Source of the DNA: Orobanche coerulescens
Lineage: Eukaryota; Streptophyta; Magnoliopsida; Lamiales; Orobanchaceae
NCBI GenBank assembly: GCA_033398695.1
Contig: CM065817.1
Span: 64,778,001-64,842,000, forward strand
Length of the DNA stretch: 64,000 bases
Direction of reading: 5' to 3'
Position numbers and translations under genes: made by a program. The notes beneath the pieces are model-generated. The model saw nothing but the letters and a program-made list of their open reading frames with translations. It was not told the origin of the DNA and did not search any database. This document shows positions 57,857 to 64,000 of the stretch, one piece after another; the stretch's first letter is position 1; every line of letters starts with the position of its first letter.

Positions 57857-59224
57857 TGTAACACCCCCAAGATATTCAGGGCATATTACAACGCCGTGGA
57901 TCCCTACATGGGACCCACCAGGCTAGGTGACCAAACACACTCATCGACTCACGGATTCAACACAATAACACCTCGTCATAAAGACGCAAAACAATAATAA
58001 TCCACCCGGTTCAACCGGTCAAACAACATCACAACCACCCAATGAAAATATAAGGGACGAAACAGTTCAATCCGAACAATCAAAATCTCCTAAGTACTCG
58101 AGTACTTCTATTAGTTTACAAGTTGACAATCGATCAAAAGACAGAAAACAATAAAACACCACTCATGCACAATCATCACGCACGACCATCATCCTCGTAC
58201 TGGTCCAGCGCCCGCTCGTCCCGATGAACCTGACCTGAAATTCATAAAACGAATTTCCCCACCCCCAAAGGGGTTAGCAATTACGCTAGTACAAGTAGGA
58301 CAAATGAACAACTTACATCTTACACATATAGTCAATGCATGCAATCACGAAATCACAGTTCAAAAGTACTCATTTCTGGAAACGCCAAAATCCAAAACAC
58401 ATTTATAAAATGCACCACAATTAACCACGGACCCACGCTTCTGTGGACCCCTACCGAGACCCCGTCGGATCTAACCCGTAGTGAGCATACACACACACCC
58501 CCAATTTCTCATGCAAAACTACCATGTTAAGAGTGTAAGTTCATTAAGGAATACTTGCCTCCATTAAACGACGACGAGGAACGTAAAAGATTACGACCGC
58601 GGTTGTGAGAAACCGAACACCGAACCTAGACGATTCGTCAAACATGATTACAACAACTCGACAAAACAATGGTAATGGAAAACACGCAGAAACCCACCTA
58701 CGATTCATGTAATTTCATACAACAAAATTAACGACGGCGGACAACAACCCCAAACCCTCTCGATTTCAAGAACACACTGAAAATCACCAAAATTTCGTAG
58801 AAAACACATGAATACTAGTAAGATTAATCATATACATCATGAATTAATCAACGATACGGAAGGAATCGGACGAAAACTCAAAACCCCCTAAATTTACCAA
58901 AAATAGGGTTCTAGGTGATTACCTTGGATTTAGGATGAAGAGCACAAGTGGATGATGTTAATCTACACCAAGAACTCAAGCAAAAACTCACAACACGCAT
59001 AATAACATACGGTATATCTATGGCAACCCCAAAACGGCGGTTCCAAACAATAATTTTGAGAATCGGAACAAATAGAGACGGAAAGTCCAACAAATGCGGA
59101 ATTGAGTAAAATAAGTCCGAAAATAAGTATTCCCAAAATACCCATACGTTACACACGAGCCACCAAAACAAGAAAAACACAAAATTATGAAAGTGCCGAA
59201 AAAAGAAAAATGCGGATATTACAT
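57857..59224 (-). repeat. TekayH 3' LTR
   Basis: 1368 bp, TGTAACACCCCCAAGATATT to GCGGATATTACA. The first 75 or so bases parallel the LardG LTR start (shared ATATTACAACGCCGTGG). Confidence 0.8.
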
Positions 59225-59295
59225 TCTACCCCTTTAAAAATAAATTTCGTCCCGAAACTTAAGAAACGAACAACTCAGGGTACCTAGCACGCATT

Positions 59296-60800
59296 TTATC
59301 CTCGGTTTCCCAAGTGGCCTCCTCGACACCTTGCATCGACCACTGCACCTTGACCAAAGGGAATAGTTTTATGCCTCAGTTGCTTCTCACGGTGCTCTAA
59401 AATCTTCAAGGGACGCTCCTCGAAAGTAATATTCTCAGCGATATCGATCTCGCCATAGTCGATGATGTGTCTAGGATCCGGGACATATTTTCTCAATTGG
59501 TAAACATGGAAAACGCTATGAACGTGACTCAAGGCCGAAGGTAACGCCAACCGGTATGCCAAGTCGCCGACTCTCTCGAGAATCTTAAAGGGCCCAATAA
59601 ATCTCGGGCTCAACTTTCCATTCTTCCCGAAGCGGAAAACTCCCCTCGTCGGCGATACCTTTAGAAAAAGGTGGTCTCCCACCTCGAATTCCAAAGGTCG
59701 ATGACGGACGTCAGCATATGACTTCTGTCGGCTCTGAGCAGTCAACATCCTCTCCCGAATCAATTCCACCTTCCGCCTCATCTCTGTAACAATATCCGGT
59801 TTGGTCCCGACCAAATCGGATGCCTTGTTCCAACAAATCGGCAATCGACATCGCCGCCCATAAAGAACCTCATACGGTGCCATTCGAATCGACGCGTGCC
59901 AACTATTGTTGTACGTGAACTCGATCAATGGTAAATGCTCCTCCCAGTCACTGCTCCAATCGAGAGCACAAGCACGCAACATGTCTTCGAACATCTGGAT
60001 AGTGCGTTCCGACTGCCCATCTGACTGAGGATGAAAGGAAGTACTCAGATGCAAACCAGTACCCAACGCCTTATGCACCACCTGCCAAAAGTGTGATACA
60101 AAACAGCCATCCCGATCCGAAACAATAGACTTCGTAGTACCGTGAAGTCTCACAATCTGCGCAATAAACACCCGAGCCAACTTTTCCGGACCTCAAGTAT
60201 CCTTCATGCCCAGAAAATGTACCGACTTGGTCAGACGGTCCACAATCACCCAAACCATATTCATACCCAATCTCGATCTCGGAAAACTCGTGATGAAGTC
60301 CATCGAAATATCCTCCCATTTCCATTCCGGAACGGTAAGCAACTGCAATAATGCAGCCGGTCGCTGATGCTCGATTTTGACCTGCTGATAAGTCAAACAT
60401 CTCACTACAAACCGTGCGACCTCCTCCTTCATATCATTCCACCAAAAATTCCTCCTCAGGTTCTTGTACATCTTACTCGAACCAGGATGAATGGATTAAG
60501 GCGTAGCATGGGCCTCCCGCAAAATACCCTGCCTCAATTCCAAGTCGTTCGGTACACAAAGTCGACTCTGGAATCTCAACACACCATCTTCATGAATTAT
60601 AAACCCAGGAGACTTTCCTTTAAGAACATTCTCTCAAATTTGAGTAATCATCGGATCCTCTAATTTCTTCAGTTTAATTTCATCGACCAATGACGATGAA
60701 ATCTCTAAAGTGCAAAGTTGCCCAACGGCTCCCGGCAATAAAATCTCGACACCCAACCCGATCAAAACTCACTGAAGCTCAGATTGAGACGTAAAGATCT
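59296..60800 (-). pseudogene. TekayH integrase with C-terminal chromodomain region
   Basis: On the minus strand: a linker (LRQGILREAHATP), the zinc-binding start, then core segments EWKWEDISMDFITSFPRSR and VDRLTKSVHFL with the first catalytic Asp; a stop near 60192; then SIVSDRDGCFVSHFW (second Asp), HPQSDGQSERTIQMFEDML (Glu), FTYNNSWHASIRMAPYEVLYG, the GPF/Y motif LSPRFIGPFKI, and the end LKILEHREKQLRHKTI where a plant chromodomain begins before a frame change at about 59345. The chromodomain would direct insertion to methylated histone H3. Few breaks, so fairly young. Position 60486 also carries a stop. Confidence 0.9.
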
Positions 60801-60808
60801 CAGCGTCC

Positions 60809-62382
60809 TGATAAGTGTCATTTTTGTACACTTATCCATGGTTTGTATCGAGAAAATTCACCCATAATTGAGCTAGTCTACTCGTTTTTTGTTTTTAATT
60901 TATTAGTTTTAATAATTTTATTTTTATTGGATGATGATCGGATTAAATAACTGAATTACTCAAGAAACAACATGTTTAATAAATATTCTCTTTATTGAAT
61001 TTTGATATATTCATGTTGTAGGGCTTTCCGAGACGAATTCGACAGTCTTTCCGGATTCAAAATCAGAGTTATATATCAAAAGTTATCATCCGAAGAAGAT
61101 CTGGGGCAAAAACGCAAAGTCTGAGGAATTCTGGGCTAAAAACGTAACTATCAAAGCTTCAAATGAGCAAATTTACGAAGCCACGTTACGGCCGTAACAT
61201 TCAGGGGTTACGGCCGTAAGTCACCCTAGTTACGGCCAGTAACTCGAATGTTACGGCCGTAACTCTTGACAGATTGCTATGATTTGTCTAATTTTTATAC
61301 TTTTGTGTATTATTGAGGGGATGGTGGCATTGATCCGATATAATGTAATAATGCTGTAGTTTTGGAGCTATTAGATGACTTTAGGTGTATAAATAGACCC
61401 CTTAGATCCTTCATCATTCACCATTCATCATATAATTTTCCATTTTCTTGTAAACTTTTCTTTTTGTGTGAAGAACACACTTGTGTTCTTGAGTGATCTT
61501 TGTAAGTGTGGTGTAGTATATGTTGTTCGAGAGTTTATTGCTTCTATCTCCTTTATCTACTAAGGGAGTTAGGATCAATTCTTTCTCTTGATTCAACTAA
61601 GAATGACCACCAAAGCTTGTAATATGTGTAATAAACCCTTTATGGGCTAAGTTTCTTAAGTTGGGATTATAAACAAGGCTAGTCATGTTATTTATGTTTG
61701 TATAAAGATATATTATGAATTACTTATTATTGTGTGTGATTTTCATTGTTTTAACAATCTTTATTTATTTGGCCAATTAATGAAGATATTTATGATCTTC
61801 ATATGTTTCGAAAGAAAATATGTTTGATTAGATCAAATGATCTTCACTCTAAGTTGTTCTAGGGATAGAAATATACCCCTAGTCCTTAGATGATTCATTG
61901 AGTTATTTTCACAAATCCTAATGCTATGTATTGAAGACAATCAACATAGAAATATAGTGGATTGATTCAATATGTAAGTGCGTTTTATAGTTCGAAAGAT
62001 AAACCGTCTTTTAAAGGAAAAACAAAACTACACAACATAAAAAGTAAATTCATCTTATGATCTCCAATACATCTTTTATAACTAATGACGAACTAAGTTT
62101 GTAATCACAACTATTTCATTTTATCAATAATCAATCTATTATTATTGCTATCTTTTTATTTCCTTATAATATTAGAACTATTATTGCAATTTCTTTGCAA
62201 TTATTAAACCAAACTTTTTAATTGTGTGTTTCACTCATCTTAAGTATCTATAAAAATAGACTAATAGTGTATAATTCAAATTATAACATAACTTCCTTGT
62301 GGGATCGATAAACCGACTCAAAAAGTCCACTTTACTACTTGATACGATATCGCACTTGCGATAGTTACACAAAAAGCGTGTC
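60809..62382 (+). repeat. AthilaI 5' LTR
   Basis: 1574 bp, TGATAAGTGTCATTTT to AAGCGTGTCA. Contains three TTACGGCCGTAA palindromes plus a variant at 61185-61270 and a TATA-like TATAAATAGACC near 61388. Confidence 0.8.
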
Positions 62383-62389
62383 AAGTTTT

Positions 62390-62407
62390 TGGCGCCGTTG
62401 TCGGGAA
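62390..62407 (+). other. AthilaI primer-binding site
   Basis: TGGCGCCGTTGTCGGGAA, seven bases after the LTR. This is the tRNA-Asp-type site usual for Athila elements. Confidence 0.85.
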
Positions 62408-62487
62408 GTATAAGTTATATTTGAAAAATTACATTATTAACTATTGTTATAAATACAACTTTTTCTTTGTTGTAGATTCCCTTGTCT

Positions 62488-64000
62488 ATGCGAAGGACAT
62501 ACAATCGCGATTTAGTTTTACTAGATCCCGAGATCGAAGCCACATATAGAAGAAGGCGAAGAGAACAAAGAAAAACATTATTTCTTCACCATCAATGGCG
62601 GACGAACTAAATCCACGTCTCCCCAAGGAAATGATAACGAAAGAATTCCTCCTGGGGGAATACCTAATGTTCAAAACATTCAACATCAACAAAATCCTAT
62701 TATCAGGAAATAGATGAAGACAACATGCTCTTTGGGGAATTCATGAACCCCCATCTTTGAGCGTTCAATCAAGTGTAATCTATCCACCATTTGGAGTGGA
62801 CAATTTTCAAATTCGCCCGGATGTCATCAATCTCTTCTCCAACAACAACTCATTCTATGGAAGAACCGACGAAAATCCATATCTCCATATTAACCGTTTT
62901 GTGGAAATATGTGGAAATTTCAAATATCCAAATGTAAATGACGAGGCGATCAAAATGACACTTTTCGTGCACACTTTGAAGGACAGAGCAAGAGAGTGGC
63001 TAGATACTTTGCCACCACGAAGCATAACAAATTGGCCCGAATTTGTCCAAAAATTCACCACTAAATACTTTCCACCAATAAAAGTGGCGAAACTCAAATA
63101 CGAAATCTCTACATTTCGTCAACAAGATCGTAATCATTCCACGAAGCATGGGAGAGATACAAGGATATGCTACGAAAATGTCCTAACCATGGTTTCAATT
63201 TGGGAGCACAAGTCAATTACTTCTATTCGAATTTTACCTTCATGCCGAGCCAATGTCGATTCATCATCAAATGGCTCACTGGGAAACAAAACTATGAAAG
63301 AGGCTTATAATCTTTTTGAGGTTATAAGTAAACAAAGTGCAAGATGGCCAGACAGAAATATCCAAAAGAAACCAAATGGTGTTTTTGAAGTGGATTCTTA
63401 TTCACTTATGTTGGCAAAAATTGAAGCTCTATCAAAGAAAGTCGAGGAAATGTCTTTTTCAACTCCTCAATCTGTGAAGACGGTGCAAACTCCACAAATT
63501 TCAGCTTTTCATGTGAAATTTGTGGAGCAACTCACAACAAAGACTATCTGTCCCTTAGTGCAACAAGAACAGTCACCACCACCACTGGAACAAGTGGCGT
63601 ATGCTCGAATTTCCAAAGGCAAGCATACAATCCTTACGGGCCAACATACAATCCAGGATACAAAAATCATCCAAATTTTTCTTATGCAAATAACAACAAT
63701 GTGTTGAATCCAACGCATCAAGAAAAGAAGCCCGGATGGGAAGAAGCAATCACGAAGCTAGCTGAACAACAATCAAGTATCAACAACGCAATGATGCTTC
63801 AATTAAAAATCTGGAGACACAAGTTGGCCAAATGGCCAAAATACTTTCAGAAAGATCTCAAGGCATGTTACCTAGCAATACCGAGGTAAATCCAAGGGAA
63901 AATGTCCAAGCTATCACAACAAGAAGTGGAGTGCAGTTGCCCGAAATTTCTATGGAAAACCATCTAGAAAAAAAAAAAAATAAACAAAAAGAATCGATAC
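62488..64000 (+). pseudogene. AthilaI gag, frameshifted, runs off window
   Basis: Opens with MRRTYNRDLVLLDPEIEATY and an Arg-rich patch (Athila Gag start), then frame breaks near 62580-62760. The main Retrotrans_gag core runs from 62757: FYGRTDENPYLHINRFVEIC, AREWLDTLPPRSITNW and FTTKYFPPIKVAKLKYEI. Two further frame changes near 63125 and 63300 move the reading frame out and back. A CEICGATHNKD zinc-knuckle-like motif (about 63515) and an ITTRSG tail (near 63920) follow. Gag packages element RNA; protease and pol would lie past the window. Confidence 0.85.

Larger units (their letters stand above)
57857..60808 (-). mobile_element. TekayH: Tekay-like Ty3/gypsy chromovirus, 3' part
   Basis: 3' LTR 57857-59224, polypurine tract, then minus-strand integrase and the linker toward RNase H up to 60808, where AthilaI is inserted after CGTCC (60804-60808). 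The remainder of pol and the 5' LTR would lie beyond the window. LTR ends and polypurine tract are of the Tekay/Del type. Confidence 0.85.
60809..64000 (+). mobile_element. AthilaI: Athila-like Ty3/gypsy element, 5' part
   Basis: 5' LTR 60809-62382, primer-binding site 62390, gag from about 62488, running off the window. Plus orientation, inserted in TekayH pol. The Gag type and TGGCGCC primer-binding site place it in the Athila/Tat branch. Confidence 0.88.

Noticed and set aside
1..64000. Transfer RNA, ribosomal RNA or microRNA genes
   Set aside because: Only primer-binding sites complementary to tRNA ends were seen; no cloverleaf or rRNA sequence was recognised.

Overview
The window looks like intergenic heterochromatin from a flowering plant, probably a eudicot. 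No intact host gene is visible. What is present are plant-specific retrotransposon lineages: SIRE-like and another Ty1/copia lineage, and Ty3/gypsy Tat, Tekay-like and Athila. There are also a Helitron, a Tourist-type MITE, an RTE LINE tail, a CACTA end, and decayed exons of an arogenate/prephenate dehydratase and of a plant calcineurin-B-like gene. No species can be named from this. Element names below (CopA, SireB, etc.) are working labels.

Layout. 1-2586: 5' part of copia CopA1 (minus strand), inserted in the integrase of SireB1. 2587-17593: SireB1 (minus), cut by a Tat-like gypsy element TatE (3344-12024, target-site duplication ACTAC/ACTAT) and by a solo LTR (12156-13553, duplication CTTTG). 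17594-18868: a primer-binding site and 5' LTR of a second SIRE copy, SireB2. 18869 to about 18990: a scrap of a third copy, SireB3, which reappears at 57340-57856. Inside SireB3 lies CopA2 (minus), whose pieces are about 18991-19511, 44145-44714 and 54057-57339.

The U3 of CopA2 holds SireC (19512-44144, duplication ATGCA/ATACA). SireC in turn holds the plus-strand SIRE copy SireD (27196 to about 36170) and a roughly 7 kb block (about 36170-43110) that ends in a CACTA terminus. That block carries a MITE with a Helitron inside it, a LINE tail and the two host-gene fragments. The RNase H region of CopA2 holds a protein-less element with 3-3.7 kb LTRs, LardG (44715-54056, perfect duplication CTACA). 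57857-60808 is the 3' end of a Tekay-like gypsy element, itself interrupted by an Athila-like element (60809 to the end of the window).

Most coding regions are pseudogenes with stops and frame changes. The best preserved is SireD gag-pol. Two features go beyond ordinary debris. TatE has no reverse transcriptase or integrase, but carries a spliced antisense gene with its own TATA box and a putative gypsy-type transposon domain (PF04195-like). The SIRE copies carry an extra 3' gene with promoter-like sequence in front of it. LardG and the Tekay-like element share LTR starts and a polypurine tract, suggesting mobilisation in trans.
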